Shown one piece after another: positions 38,390-50,745 of a stretch of 64,000 bases of DNA. Origin of the DNA: Gymnogyps californianus (lineage: Eukaryota; Chordata; Aves; Accipitriformes; Cathartidae); NCBI RefSeq assembly GCF_018139145.2, contig NC_059477.1:41820502-41884501 (forward strand), read 5' to 3'. Numbering within the stretch: the first letter of the stretch is position 1; every line of letters begins with the position of its first letter. The translations under genes were made by a program, and so were the position numbers. The notes below the pieces were generated by a model. It saw nothing but the letters and a program-made list of their open reading frames with translations, was not told where the DNA came from and made no database searches.

Positions 38390-38410
38390 GTTTGTTTGTT
38401 TGTTTGTTTT
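38390..38410 (+). repeat. (GTTT)n microsatellite
   Basis: Five GTTT units followed by a T run. Confidence 0.9.
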
Positions 38411-38929
38411 TAGAGGAATATTATTTTATTGTAATCCCATGGCTAAACTAATTTGTGCATTTGCAGGCAAGTTTCAGAGGGCTGACTTGAACCTAATTTT
38501 TGTTTTCCTTCAGTGTTTCTTTCAGCTGATTGCTAGATAGTTTTCTTCTGCCTGCCTCCTCTGACACTGTAAATGGGTGCATTCATGCTGTAAAAACCCA
38601 ATAAAGTATGTTTAAATAAAATGCCCCTCCCTTTTTTTCCCCCCTCCATTTGATTCAGAAGTTCTGTGATATGTTTATCTTGGCTTTTGGTTAAACACGG
38701 TCTGCCAGAGCCAACAGATCTGATCTCTAAGGTGAGCAGGGTATGGCTGCAGCTCGTAACGTTGGAGATACTATGAACTTGATGCCATTGACTCCCTACC
38801 CCTTTCACTTTCCATAAGTAATCATGCAATCCACTGACCTAATATATTGAGTCTGAACCAAATTAAGAAACTGTCATCTTTGCAGAAAGGAAGTTTTGGA
38901 GAATATACCCTTCCCTTCCACTCTGGCTC

Positions 38930-38998
38930 TGCTTTGAGCTAGGGGCTGGCCTGGATAACTTCTGGAGGTCTCTTCCAACCTACATGATTTTTGATGGC
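38930..38998 (+). mobile_element. short CR1 LINE 3' tail
   Basis: CTGGCCTGGATAACTTCTGG, AGGTCTCTTCCAACCT and ACATGATTTTTGATG match the terminal part of CR1 elements on the + strand. Only about 70 bp remain. Confidence 0.7.
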
Positions 38999-40114
38999 TT
39001 ATTGGTTTGGGGATCATCTTGTCATTCTCAACTTGAAGTCTTAAAGGAAGAAAGTCTGGGTGAATACTTATCTTTTTAGGGCAATTGTGAAGGGCGATAA
39101 TGACTTATCATTCTGTCAGGAAGTTCATTATTACTGTGGCTGACATAGGTCAGCATTTAGCTTTACATCATTCCTGCCATAGAGTGTTAATTACAGGTTA
39201 AACTCTTTGTAGGTTTTACGACCTTATATCTTGGTTTTTCATGCATTGATACTTCTGGTCCTTAAAGCCTTGTAGAACAGCCCCTTAGACTCTGGTCTTA
39301 CCAAACACCTAGAGAACAGCATAGCAGGCTCGGTAAGAAATTTGTCTATTCCACTGTGAAACGAGAGAACATTGAACATTTTTATTAATACGATTCTCTA
39401 TTTGAGAACGAGTTTCAAGTCTAAGTGATCTGCTGGAATGCATTAATGCAGATAATTTTAATAGGAATCATTAAAAGCATTTGATTTCTACCTTATTTTG
39501 CTTTTGAGGTAGAGATATTTTGGTTAGGCCAAACCATGTTTGTGATTGACACCTGCATATAGCTGGGATTGCTGTTAGCATTGTCTTCTAAGATCCCAGA
39601 ATACCTTGGGTTTGGTGTCACTGCACTGCAAGTGGGCTTCATCGATCAGTGAGAAAAATCTCCATCTCTCTGCAACTTCCTTCTGTTCACTCAGAAAATG
39701 CTTTGACTAATCAAAGTTTATAAGTTTCTCTTTAAAAGTAATATAAATCTAATATAGCTTCTGCCCTAACTGACAAAAATCAGCAGTGCTAGGGGGTTTA
39801 GTTGAATGACATTCGACTCACAATTTATTCCTTTCTGTTTGTGAATTATTTCCAGAACTAGCTTTTTCTGTTACTGCAGCTATAAATAAGTATTCCATTT
39901 ACACATATAAGACATGTCAAGAAATCCCAGACTTGGTCTTGACATGCAGTCATTCTACTTTGCTTCACATATATTACTAATAGTTACTAATGACTGAAGG
40001 CTCTAAATCATATTTGTATGAAATATTATGAAATTTTGCCCCCCTTTAAATTAAATTTTAAAAGTTTAATTTAAATGAGCATAAAGGCAATTGAGGACTG
40101 GCCGGACTTTGTGC

Positions 40115-40565
40115 TGTTAATAAGAATATATATAATAATAATATAATAATAATATGACAATAATAATACTAAAAGAATTAGACTATACAAAGCAAGTAAT
40201 GCACAATGCAATTGCTCACCACTCGCCGACCGATGCCCAGTTAGTTCCCAAGCAGCAGTCTGCCCCTCCCAGTTAACTCCCCCCAGTTTATATACTGGGC
40301 GTGACATCCTATGGTATGGAATATCCCTTTGGCCAGTCGGGGTCAGCTGTCCTGGCGGTGTCCCCTCCCAGCTCCTTGTGCCCCTCCAGCCTTCTCGCTG
40401 GCTGGCATGAGAACCTGAAAAGTCCTTGACTGAGTATAAACACTGCTCAGCAACAACTTAAAACATCAGCGTGTTATCAATATTATTCTCACACTAAATC
40501 CAAAACACAGCACTGTACCAGCTGCTAGGAAGAAAATTAACTCTATCCCAGCCAAAGCCAGGACA
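40115..40565 (-). mobile_element. second avian ERV LTR, 3' truncated
   Basis: On the - strand the element starts at 40565 with TGTCCTGGCTTTGGCTGG, the known start of a common avian LTR. It runs through the GTTTTGGATTTAG and GCCAGCGAGAAGGCTGG blocks to a TATA box (TATATAA, + strand 40288-40294) in AGTATATAAACT. The R/U5 part follows, with GCAATTGCATTGTGCAT and an ATA/ATT-rich tract at about 40122-40170. The usual CAACCCACGAG...ACA 3' end is missing, so it is broken at about 40080-40115. Its 5' edge abuts a CR1 fragment at 40566. Confidence 0.8.
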
Positions 40566-42050
40566 AGTTCCTTAGATGGTCTCGAACCTGATCTTCTCCC
40601 ACGGTGGGCAGTTCTTCATTCTCCCAGTCCCTGCCTTTGCCTTCTGCGACTTGCGTGGTGTGGCTGGAGCACTTGCTGATGAAAACTGAGGCAAAAAAGT
40701 CATTGAGTACCTCAGCCTTGTCCATATCCCAGGTAACCAGGTCTCCCGTTTCCTTCCAGAGAGGGCCCACATTTTCCGTAGTCTTTCTTTTATCACTGAC
40801 GTACTAAGAAGCTTTTTGTGTTGCCCTTGACATCCCTGGCCAGATTTAATTCTCTCAGGGCTTTGGCTTTCCTAACTCATCCCTGGCTGCTCCGACAATT
40901 TCTCTGTATTCCTCCCAGGCTACCTGTCCTTGCTTCCACCCTCTGTAGGCTTCCTTTTTGAGTTTGAGTTTGTCCAGGAGCTCCTTGTTCATCCACGCAG
41001 GCCTCCGGGCGTTTTTGCCTGACTTCCTCTTTGTTGGGATGCATCGCTCCTGACCTTGGAGGAGGTGACCCTTGAGTATTAACCAGCTTTCTTGGGCCCC
41101 TCTTCCCTCCAGGGCTGTATCTCATGGTACTCTACCAAGCAGATCCCTGAAGAGGCCAAAGTCTGCTCTCCTGAAGTCCAGGGTAGTGAGCTTGCTGTGC
41201 GCCCTCCTCGCTACCCTAAGGATCTTGAACTCCACCATTTCATGGTCACTGCAGCCAAGGCTGCCCTTGAGCTTCACATTCCCCGCCAGCCCCTCCTTGT
41301 TGGTGAGAACAAGGTCCAGCACAGCACCTCTCCTCATTGGCTCGTCCATCACTCGGAGAAGGAAGTTGTCATCAACGCATTCCAGGAACCTCCTGGATTG
41401 CTTATGCCCTGCTGTGTTGTTCCTCCAACAGATATCGGGGTGGTTGAAGTCCCCCATGAGGACCAGGGCTTGTGAACGAGAGGCTGCTCCTGTCTGTCAA
41501 TAGAAGACCTTATCTGCTTGGTCTTCCTGGTCAGGTGGCCTGTAGCAGACCCCCACTATAATGTCACCTGTCCCTGCCCTCCCTTTAATCCTGACCCATA
41601 AACTCTTGGTCAGCTCCTCATCCATCCCCAGGCGGAGCTCCATGCACTCCAGCTGCTCACTGACATGGAGGGTGACAGCCCCTCCTCGTCTCCCCTGCCT
41701 GTCCTTCCTAAAGAGCCTGTATCCTTCCATTCCAACCCTCCAGTCACGGGAGCCATCCCACCATGTCTCTGTGATGCCAATAAGATCATAGCCCTGCAAG
41801 CATGCGCACGCCTCTAACTCCTCTTGTTTATTCCCAGTTGGCATTTAAGTTGGGCCCCTGATGAAGCTGACTTACTGGCTGGAGTGGCTGGAATTCCTTT
41901 GTGCTGCTCTTCAGGTGCTCTCCTGCTGACCTGTGATCCCTCTCCAGGCTCTGGGCATCTGCTGCTGGCACTGGCATCAAACTGGTAGGACTGGGAGGGA
42001 TCGAGGTTCCCCTCCCCCAGCAACTTTAGTGAAACAACATTCCTGAAAAG
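40566..42050 (-). mobile_element. CR1 LINE, ORF2 endonuclease half only, inactive
   Basis: The - strand encodes pieces of CR1 ORF2. At 41844-41497 there is GNKQEELEACACLQGYDLIG, ITETWWDGSRDW and the VCYRPP motif. At 41457-41122 there are MGDFNHPDICW and GCSDHEMVEF, the APE endonuclease core. About 41010-40850 gives [15 protein letters not shown] and [12 protein letters not shown], and 40796-40566 gives [20 protein letters not shown], just before the RT domain. Frameshifts between these blocks and a stop after DELGKPKP show it is dead. It is unusual in keeping the 5' half and lacking the 3' half, where most CR1 copies keep only the 3' end. The 5' border near 42050 is approximate. Confidence 0.9.
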
Positions 42051-45000
42051 TTTTGAGTTCATATGAAATGTCATGATCAATGACCGTTGTAATTTCATTT
42101 CATGGGCTTTATTTTTTAATTCAAATGTTCTCTTTTAATCAGTTTTCCTAATACCATTCTATTAAATTTCTTTGAGGCCAGATAGGAAATTAAAAGAATC
42201 TCCAGAAAAATGTCGGATCAACGTTTTTGGATCAAAGGTTGGTCTTAGCCCATGGCTGTAAACTAAAACTTGAGAGGTCTGTGGATTCTCTGAAGGATCC
42301 ACTGAAAGATAACTTTTTTAATGGAGAGGAGGGAAGGGAAGGTTATTTTTGGTAGGTTCAAATTAGACCTAGAGGTGGTCTCTCTTTTAGGAGACTTTAA
42401 GGATGTGCGGGTCAGAAAAGGTTAAAAAATGCACCTCCCCCTTCACTTAACACCTTTTTTCAACCGGTTTGTGTTCCCTTTTGTGGGAGAGGAACTGATG
42501 GTTTCAAGGTGATGTTCTTTGGATAGCTGCAAGATAAGGTCTGATCACTGGAGTTCATTAAGGATTCTTCGTAAAAACGGAGGTGTTCTCCCTCTGTTAT
42601 AATCTACCCGCGCTCTTCACAAGTTGCCTTTCTGCAGTCTCCTTGCTCTTACAACTAAATAACGTGGCCTTCATAACGCCGTGTCCTAAAGGCTGCGCAA
42701 AACAGGAACGTTTCTGTCGAACACATCTCGGTATTTCAGAGCGCAGCCATGGTGTTCCTCTGAAATCCCACGTGTGCGCCGGAAGACTTAACAAGTTAAG
42801 GTTTTAGGGTGGTTCTGGGTCCGCAGGTGACAGACACTATAGAAGTGATATTGCACAGCTTTGCTTGCTAAGATAGCATGCCTTTACGTATGCCTTTACA
42901 CAAGCCCCCTTTTAAACTTCGGATAAAATCTTTTAGCTCTTCTTTGGCTATTTAAGTTTCTGAAAGAGATGGTTATCTTTTTTTTTTTCTTTAGTAAGTT
43001 AGAGGGTCTCTGCTCTGCTTAAGAAGTGAGCATTTCATTTATCTTCTTTATCTTTCTCATGGCCCCATCCTAGGGAGCTCCCAATTAATTCCAGCAGAGC
43101 GGAAATCTCTCCTTCTCCTTTCCCCCCCGCCTTTGCATCGCCTTGTGAGCATAACACGCCTTTGTCATTATATCATATAACATTTTATGCTGTAATCTGT
43201 ATTCTCCATGTTTAGCCTGTTACTTTTTAAGTAACCAGTAGCCTTAGAAAGTTGCTAAGAATTTGTAGGTGGCTGTGGGCAAAGGAAAACTACTGAGAAT
43301 ACTGTTCCGTTGAAAAGATTAATCTTTTTGCTTATAAAAGCCAAAGGCAAATTAAAGAGGACACAACAATTTATTGTGCTAGCCATTTTATAGTAGATGC
43401 TTCCAAAAAGGCTCAATATAAGCTTATTAAACTTATAGTGAGCTATCTTTAAAATATTCTGCACCTTCTTGTGCAGGTTGGAAATATAAGGAGGTTATGT
43501 GGTTCTATAGGAAAGGTATTGATTTTTAAAAAGCAAAAAAGTCAGCATTAAACCCTTTCCCCCATCCTTCTCCTCTATATTCATTGGTACAAAAATGGCA
43601 GAGGTCACTGTGGGGAGCTAGGTACTGACGCGTGGGAGCGTGATGTTTGGTGAGGTCAGTACTCAGTGGTCCATCATAGAGTAAGTGTCAAATATCCCCC
43701 TGAGCCTAATCATCTCCCGGGTCATCAGGAGAGCTGGCAAGGTCTTTCACTGGGAAGTTTTGTTTCACTGCCTTCCTCGCTGAAAAAAATAATCAAAAGT
43801 AAGTATGGAGAAAAAGAGAAGTCCTGCTGAAGCACATGGATTAGGAGAGTACCAGAATTGGGAGAGAACTAGCAAGGAAGCGTGGTGAGGCGGCAGCTGC
43901 CGAGCCATTCCTGCACAGCCCGCTGTGGGGGGGAGGAGTGGGTAGCCACGCTCTTGAAAAGCTGATTACAAAGAAATCTGAGAGTTAATATGGGGAAGGA
44001 AAGGCAAAAAACAGTAGTAGCATGAGGAAACTTGACTTACGGAAATCTTCTGTATGGAGAGGGATGAAAGAGCAATCTTGGTTACTGAAATTGCGGCAGC
44101 TCAGCAATTCATCATATAACTGCAGGGTGTAAATTTGATTTGAAACCTAAAACCATTTTGGCTAGGGCAGAGAGATAACACTTGTGTTAAGGTATGAGTT
44201 TGTACGTCCCAGTTGCAACAGTGGTTGCACTGACACTCGGATGAGCAGAGAGTGCAGTTAGTGATGCTTCTTGAGACACCTCGATTCAAGAAAGTAAGTT
44301 ATCAAGAGGAAAATAATAGCATATACAAGGACATTGGCACTGCACATGTAACAGAACTTTTTTCCATCTGTCATCAGCGCATTCAAAGCAGTCATTATGC
44401 CTGCGCTTTGCTGCAACTGCTGTGGAATTTGCTATCCTAAGGCAAGTAATTTCAGAGCTTCCTTAAGTGACCTCCAACCCCTGCTGCCATTAAGTCCTGT
44501 AAATCTCTCTGGTATGAATCCAGCACAGGTAGATGATTTTGGAGATAGTAATAGTGACTGAATTACAGTGGGGGGTTTTTTTGTTATTTTATTTTTGAAA
44601 AAAGATGAGGGAGTGGATCTTTGGAGAAGGATGGTAGTGAGATGGATAAAAGAATAACCTGATGGATTGAAGTGCTTGATGGATTCAGAAGCTAATATAC
44701 TAAATTAATTTTTTCAGGCCTTACTATAATTGAGATAAAAAGATTCTGATATGTTTAGGTTAGCTAAATTAGTCGCCGATCAGACCCAGAAAACAAAGGT
44801 ACAAAATGTTTATGTGGTCCCTATAGACTCATGTGCTCTTGTGCTTTTTTTGATGATGTGCTTTTGATGCAAAGGGCTTGTGACGAGGCACAGCACCAGG
44901 GCGCGAGAAATACCTGCGCGTGTTCCCTACATGACTTCAGCTAACTTTGTCTCCGTTCCCTTTCTGCAAAGGAAGATAAAAGCTCTTCTCCACACCCCTG

Positions 45001-47327
45001 CTTCACTCTGCCTGGATCTGGGGGGAGCAAAACTTGTTTGGCCTTAATGACCGTAAAGAACATGCTCCCTTTGGGTTTCAATCTTACAGAAGGCATTTAG
45101 GTCCTACTTTAAATATTCATTTAATAATTATTATATGTTAATCTTAACCTTTATAGAATAATTGTGTGCTCAGACCAAAGACTCTGTGTGTGTTGAAAGT
45201 AGGTATCTAACATTCCCTCGTAACGTCTTCCTTTTCAACAGCTCAGAGCAGAGCCTTTTTACTTTGTCACAAACTGCCTTAGGTGGTTTTGAGACATGTT
45301 ATTAGTCTTTCCTCGGAGAAGAAACTTCCATTAATAGCCAGGCTGCTGCTGACCGAAACGGAGCCCAAATACCATTCAGGGTATCTCTCTAGTTCATCTG
45401 ACCTGTCTGCGCTGTCTTGTTGCCTTACTCCAGACGAGCCCTGCCGCCTCCTCCCCGCATCCTGCGTGTTGGCCGGGGCAGCCAGCGGCTGCGGTATCGA
45501 GCCATGGTACCCATTTAGCATCCTGTGCTGGCCTTGGATATAGGGGTCCAGAACTGGCATAGGGAGGCGGAGTCATTGCTCTTCACTTCTGTACCTCATT
45601 TACATGTATTGATTGATTATTTCTATTTTTTTTTATAATTTTTTTCTTTTCCTTGTGATGAACCTTGCGGCCCCGTCTGCTTAAACTTTAATTGAAAGCC
45701 AGCAGAAAGCTGTGTAGGATGTCAGCTTTAGGCTCTGTGGGCATTATTTCCATGGCCTCTACATCACGGGCCATATATGACAACAAGGAGCATAGGACAC
45801 GTGGACTTTATTCTGGTTTTTTTCCTGTCCAAAAGCTGGAGGTAAACATCCATCAAGGAGGGAAGAATTTATGTGGGGCCTTAGGCTAGAATGCTCAGGT
45901 TTCCCTGTCAGTTGCAAAGTGAAGCAAAAGGATCCATCTGACAAAAACAAACCTTCAGAAAATAAACTGTAGAGGAGTGTTGTGCAGGAAAATCCCTTTG
46001 TAGGAAAAAAAAAAAAATCCATTTTTGTTTTATTCTCGTGACTTGCTTTCATTTTTAACCAGGAAGTACCCCTACAGAACGCGTCTGTGTGTGGTCTCAT
46101 TAAAATAGTAATAATCTTGGTATCCCATTTGTTCCTCCAAACTGCAAGTTGTAGTATCATTCTTGTGCCACTGACTTTCCTGAGACTTTATTAGTTAGTT
46201 ATTGGTCACTTTAGCCAGATTACACAATATATGTGCACCAGAGCTAATTGTATATAGCCTCGTCTTGCACCGATACCCTCCAGAACCGTGCTCCAGCAGC
46301 TGTTTAAACCCCCGATACTCCCTAGGATTAACTAGTAATTAGACCTCTGGCCACGGCTAATAAAGTAGCACTGAGAAAGATTGGCCCATCGTAAGGATTT
46401 GGGGAAAAAAAAACCCAAACACAGAACCAAGTGTTTGGAATGCTTGGGTAATTCTAATTCTTTTTCTGCAGTTGCACCGTGTTAATTCTTTCAATCTTTG
46501 CTCTTCTGTAAAGTACACAGTTCGTGTGTGTCAGAGGTGTTATGAGGATATATTAGAAGGCACCTAGCCTGCCGAAGGCTTTCACATTTAATTGTGTAAA
46601 CAGCCTTGACCCGAGTTTTTGCCCACCAAAAGCAGCGTGGAGAGAATCCGTCCCAGGGTGAACAATAAGCTGGACATGCTTGTCATCCCACCCAGCTTTG
46701 TGTCACTGTGCAAGCAAGGCTACTCATGGTGTTAAAAATTTAACTTCTGGGACACCAAAGTTCCGAAGTGCCCTTTCCAAACAAGAGAAGGGAGGTCGTG
46801 GCTAAAGTTCTTCTCACTTTCAGTAAAAGACAGGCTTCTCAGGGTCAGATGTTAAAGTTGCTACTTAGCTGGTTTTAAAAATGCTGCTATATTCCTAAGG
46901 AATTTTACCATACCCTTAAAAGCCTGGCCAAAAATATCAAAACCAAATTTTCAGACTGGTCACTAGGCTATAAGTCAGTAAGCACGCTTGAAAATATTAT
47001 CCACGGAGAATAAAAATCATAATAATTTTTATTGCTAATAAATCCCTGTGGTTTTATTGCTGAAGCTGCCAGAAATGCATTAAGGAACAGATTTTTGAGT
47101 GTTTTAAGCATATGACTAATCCTGGCTGAATTCAAATAGAACTAGCATGAACACGCATTTCTCAGTGCAAATAAAGACTGAGTAATTTGTCTCACGTGAA
47201 AAGCAGCTTTGCTGGTTTTTGTACCCCTCCCTCTGATGAGCTGGTTGTCACCAGCCATAATGCAGTAACGTGAGTTTCGCCTAAAGATCCAGTAAAGTGT
47301 GCTGGTAAGGATCTCTCTGTGGACTCT

Positions 47328-47378
47328 TTTTTTCATTTTTTTTTTTTCCCCCCCTCCTCCTTTTTTTTTCCTTTCTGG
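47328..47378 (+). repeat. polypyrimidine tract
   Basis: A run of T and C only, apart from one A, about 50 nt long. It has the form of mixed T homopolymers and a CCCCCCC block. Confidence 0.85.
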
Positions 47379-48595
47379 ATATTATAACTGAAGGTCAAAT
47401 AATGCTGCATGACTGATATGGAAGCATTGAGATTGTCCTGACGGTTAGATAAGGTGGATGCAGGTGACTGTTAGCACACTATACTTTGGGTCTGTGCCTT
47501 GTAAAGTAACTAAATGTGAAATGCAGTCTCCTCTGAAGCTCTTAAGTGCGCAGCAATTACATAAAATTTACTCAACTCTTTCTCGTATCCGTTGAAATCT
47601 AAGTGAGGAAGAATGTGGCATTAGACATTAAGATCGATAGAATCCTCGATAGGCCATAGCAGCTCAATAGCTCTGTGTTTCCTCGCTGGATTTCTTCAGT
47701 ATTCCCATTGTTAGTTTAAACTTGATAAATGCAAGGAGATAGTGCAAATGGAAGGCTGGGCTATTTTGTCTATGTGGAGGAAAGATAGTGTTTTACCTGT
47801 TTGCTAGCTAGTCAAAATTCATATTTTTGGTTCTGAATGTAAGCCAAAGTGATGCAACATTAATTTTCTAGTGTTCGTTTGGTATGCTGTTACGCCTGTT
47901 AAAAAACCCAACATGATACTTGTTAGGAGGGGCAATCCCAAGGCTGCTTACTTCCAAAAGTAGTGTAACCCTAGCATTGGGCACTGATACGTGTGCAACA
48001 ATGGTGTTATTCATGCTGGTCTTCAAAGATTGAAAATGAGCGATTAAATAGGCTGCCCTTCTGGGTTTGAGAAAATCAGGACTGTACTCTTTTCCACATT
48101 TATACAGGAAAAGGCATTGGAGGGGATGAGGGGGTGGAAATAGCATTTTTCAATCCCCAGGCAGAGAAGCAAGGTCCACTGTTGGCTGTTAAACGATTTC
48201 GTAAATGCTGGGAATACTGAAAATCAGATACAGAAACTGTATCTAATGTATCTAATAATACGCTGGACCAAATACTGTTTCTGCTGATCTAATCTAAGCT
48301 GCGTATTCGTGTTAATCCTTTGTGCTTCTAAAGAGCTTTCTTTTTTTTTTTTCCCCCCTCCTTACTGTTTGAGATCTTATTCTCTGAGGTGTCCAAGCTA
48401 AAACTGATGATTTCACTGTGGATGAAGTCTGAGTGCTAGGCCACCATGTCTGACTTCCCTCACACGGTGGGTTTGAAATTCAGGCTGACTCCTGAATGTA
48501 TGAAATGACCCATCTCTCTTTTCCAAAATTCAATAAATGATGGCAACATCATCAAACCAAGATATCCGTCCTCAAAAAATGTCATCATTTACTAC

Positions 48596-48608
48596 AGAGA
48601 GAGAGAGA
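48596..48608 (+). repeat. short (AG)n tract
   Basis: Six to seven AG units. Confidence 0.8.
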
Positions 48609-49369
48609 TGGCCAAAGTCAGCTTACACAGCCTTAAAGTAGGTTTTGCAGAAGCATTTTAGAGCTGATACTGTAGGAGAACTCTCATTGAAAATAATGAT
48701 GTTTAGATTTGCAGTTTATCCTTTGCATCTGTCTTTCTGGGGCTAAAATCTCCATCTCCGACTCCGTGTGGCTTTGAGCCATCTCAAACGGCGTTCAGCA
48801 TGTTCTGTTTGGTTTGGTCCTGCCTGATGTTTGCTCATATTGCCTTCAGATTCTGCTCTTCATGCATAGTTTTCCCATGCTCTTCATATAGTATATACCT
48901 GCCCAGGCCTATGTGTATACACCTGATGATAGGTTTAGCTTCGCCGTCTTTGATTTTTGCTCCTGTTCATGTGTAACTAATCTGCTAACGCTACAACTTC
49001 ATGTATATGAAAGGGGAAAAAATAATTCCCTTACTGATCTTCTCTTACTGAGAATACGGGTTTTATAAGCATTGCCCTCCAAAATACCTATCTGGGTACG
49101 AATGATCGTCTGTTTTACAGACAGGATAACGCAGGGCATGTCTGCGACAGGCAGGGTAAAGTTTGGAACAAAAAGCAGGAGTTTGTCTCTTGTGTTGTGC
49201 CTTTTTTTCCCCTTCCTGTTTAAATATAGGCTTTTGTTTTTAAGAAAGCTGTTGTGGATCGCTCTATTCACCACCATTTAAAATCTGTAAAGAAGGGTGT
49301 TGGGCTTCAGCCCAGGTAGACCTGGCTACTACAGCCGGCAACGTAGCCCACCTGAGAGAAGTTTGCTGA

Positions 49370-49925
49370 CTTGGGAAGGCAAAAGAAGGATGCAGGTGCA
49401 TTCAGAAAAGTCAGAAAACCTGTTTACAGAGATGCAGAAGAGCAAAGGCACTGAGCTGGTGTGAGTGTATATATAGCATGTGTGCGTTAAACATTACCAG
49501 TGGTAACACAAGCGCTGCAGAAAAAGAAAGAGCAAGAGAAATAAAGGCTTGGGTTTTCAGGAGAGTATTGAATGAAGAACATTATGAACCACTGTGGGAA
49601 GAATTACACCCTGAAGACTTTGAATAAACCAGATCCAATGTCTTCGTAGCAGCAAACTAAGTTTTGGAAAAGACTAACTGAAGAGCAAAATCTCTGCTTA
49701 GAGGAACAAAGTCTGGCAGACTGGCAGCAAAGAGTCCGAGTCAACAGAAACATTGTCGAAACGCTGCTGGAGAGCACAGGACTGTCACAAGGCTCCCCAA
49801 ATCAGAGCCAGCGCAACTGGAAACTGCGGCTTTTGTATGAGTTGGGCCTGGAGGAGAAAAGATCTGGTGATCTGGGATGGAGGGGTAAAATGCCATCCCT
49901 GAAAGGAGCCAAAATCCTATATTAA
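49370..49925 (+). other. purine-rich block with two adjacent open frames, unidentified
   Basis: Frame A is open from 49370 to the TAA at 49625-49627, with an internal ATG at 49478. Frame B, shifted by +1, is open from 49650 to the TAA at 49923-49925. It reads through segments such as LADWQQRVRVNRNIVETLL and NWKLRLLYELGLEEKRSGDL. Together they give about 175 codons with one shift. The strand is rich in A and G and poor in T, which by itself lowers stop frequency. I do not recognise the protein. It could be a decayed retrocopy or element, a lncRNA exon, or a composition artefact. Confidence 0.25.
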
Positions 49926-50339
49926 TGCTCTGGTTTAAGTACAGGGTGAAGCATTGATGTCTGTCTTGCTGAAGCTGAGAGAACACGGTGAGCCCTCTCT
50001 GTTTCACTACACTACTTGGAAAAAAAAAAAATCTATACATACAGCCCGTTGGAGAGGACACTCTTCTGAACCATCAAAACGCCTTGGCTATTTTGCTCTT
50101 GCGGGAACTGCCAAATCTTTGGGTGGTTCAAAATAGCAGAGGATGATTTGCACGAGGAGACAACCTGCCTGCAGGAGAGGTCAGAGCTGGGGAATTTCTA
50201 TATGTGAACAAAAGCATCTCTGCAGCTGTCCGAGGCGCTGAGGAGAACGACGTGAGGGTAACAGGAAGGGACCGAAGGGCAACAGCAAGAGGGCCGTGGT
50301 TGGGGATGACTGCAGGTGTCCTTCAGACGTTGGAAATGC

Positions 50340-50745
50340 GTATTCCTAAGCCACCCCCGTGCAAGGACGTTCATTGTCCGTGGAAAAGCCGGCCGTGCTG
50401 GTGGAGGTGCAGCCACGCACGTGTAAGGTGGCTCGTGTAGGGCGAGGTGAGCGGGTGTCAGGGTCCATCAGGAAACCAAAGGACACGCAGCCGCGAGCGC
50501 CGGGTGTCCCCCGAGCAGGAGGTGTTCTCCTGGGCAGCCTTTCCCCCCCGACGCTCGGCAGTGCCCTCGGCAGCCGGCCGCGCGTGGGCAAGAGAAGCCT
50601 CGTGCTTTGCCTCAAGCCCTTTTCTCAGACCTTACCTCTGTGTGGGGAACGTGTCCGGTTCTCAGCGTGGCCGGGGATAGCTGTCGGTGTGCACTGTAAG
50701 GGCCAGGCTCGGCGGCCAGGGGTGCGAGCTCGCTGCTGTTAGTAG
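50340..50745. promoter_or_regulatory. CpG island, candidate promoter
   Basis: I counted about 34 CpGs in the roughly 400 bp from 50341 to 50740. GC is clearly above the surroundings, and the observed/expected CpG is near 0.85 by rough estimate. Strong splice donors lie inside on both strands: GCGAG|GTGAGC on + (intron start 50447) and CAGAG|GTAAGG on - (intron start 50635). Such islands usually mark active promoters. Possible owners are a far-upstream first exon of LYPD6 (next gene in the mammalian order) or an unannotated lncRNA. No coding exon is recognised beside it. Confidence 0.55.

Larger units (their letters stand above)
33626..40114. other. intergenic, non-coding
   Basis: Contains T-rich runs (35460-35500, 35910-35943, 37447-37530), a possible ancient repeat trace at about 34440-34490, the (GTTT)n and the small CR1 tail listed separately. 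No supported coding exon. Confidence 0.45.
42051..49369. other. intergenic, non-coding
   Basis: No gene recognised. There is a weak local rise in CpG at about 45420-45510, with roughly eight CpGs, and a polypyrimidine tract at 47328-47378. Confidence 0.45.

Noticed and set aside
40877..41125. 82-codon minus-strand frame
   Set aside because: It overlaps CR1 ORF2 out of frame; the real CR1 reading ([15 protein letters not shown]) is in another frame with its own stop.
41072..41503. + strand frames of 143 and 127 codons
   Set aside because: They are antisense shadows of the minus-strand CR1 ORF2 endonuclease region, which has clear homology.
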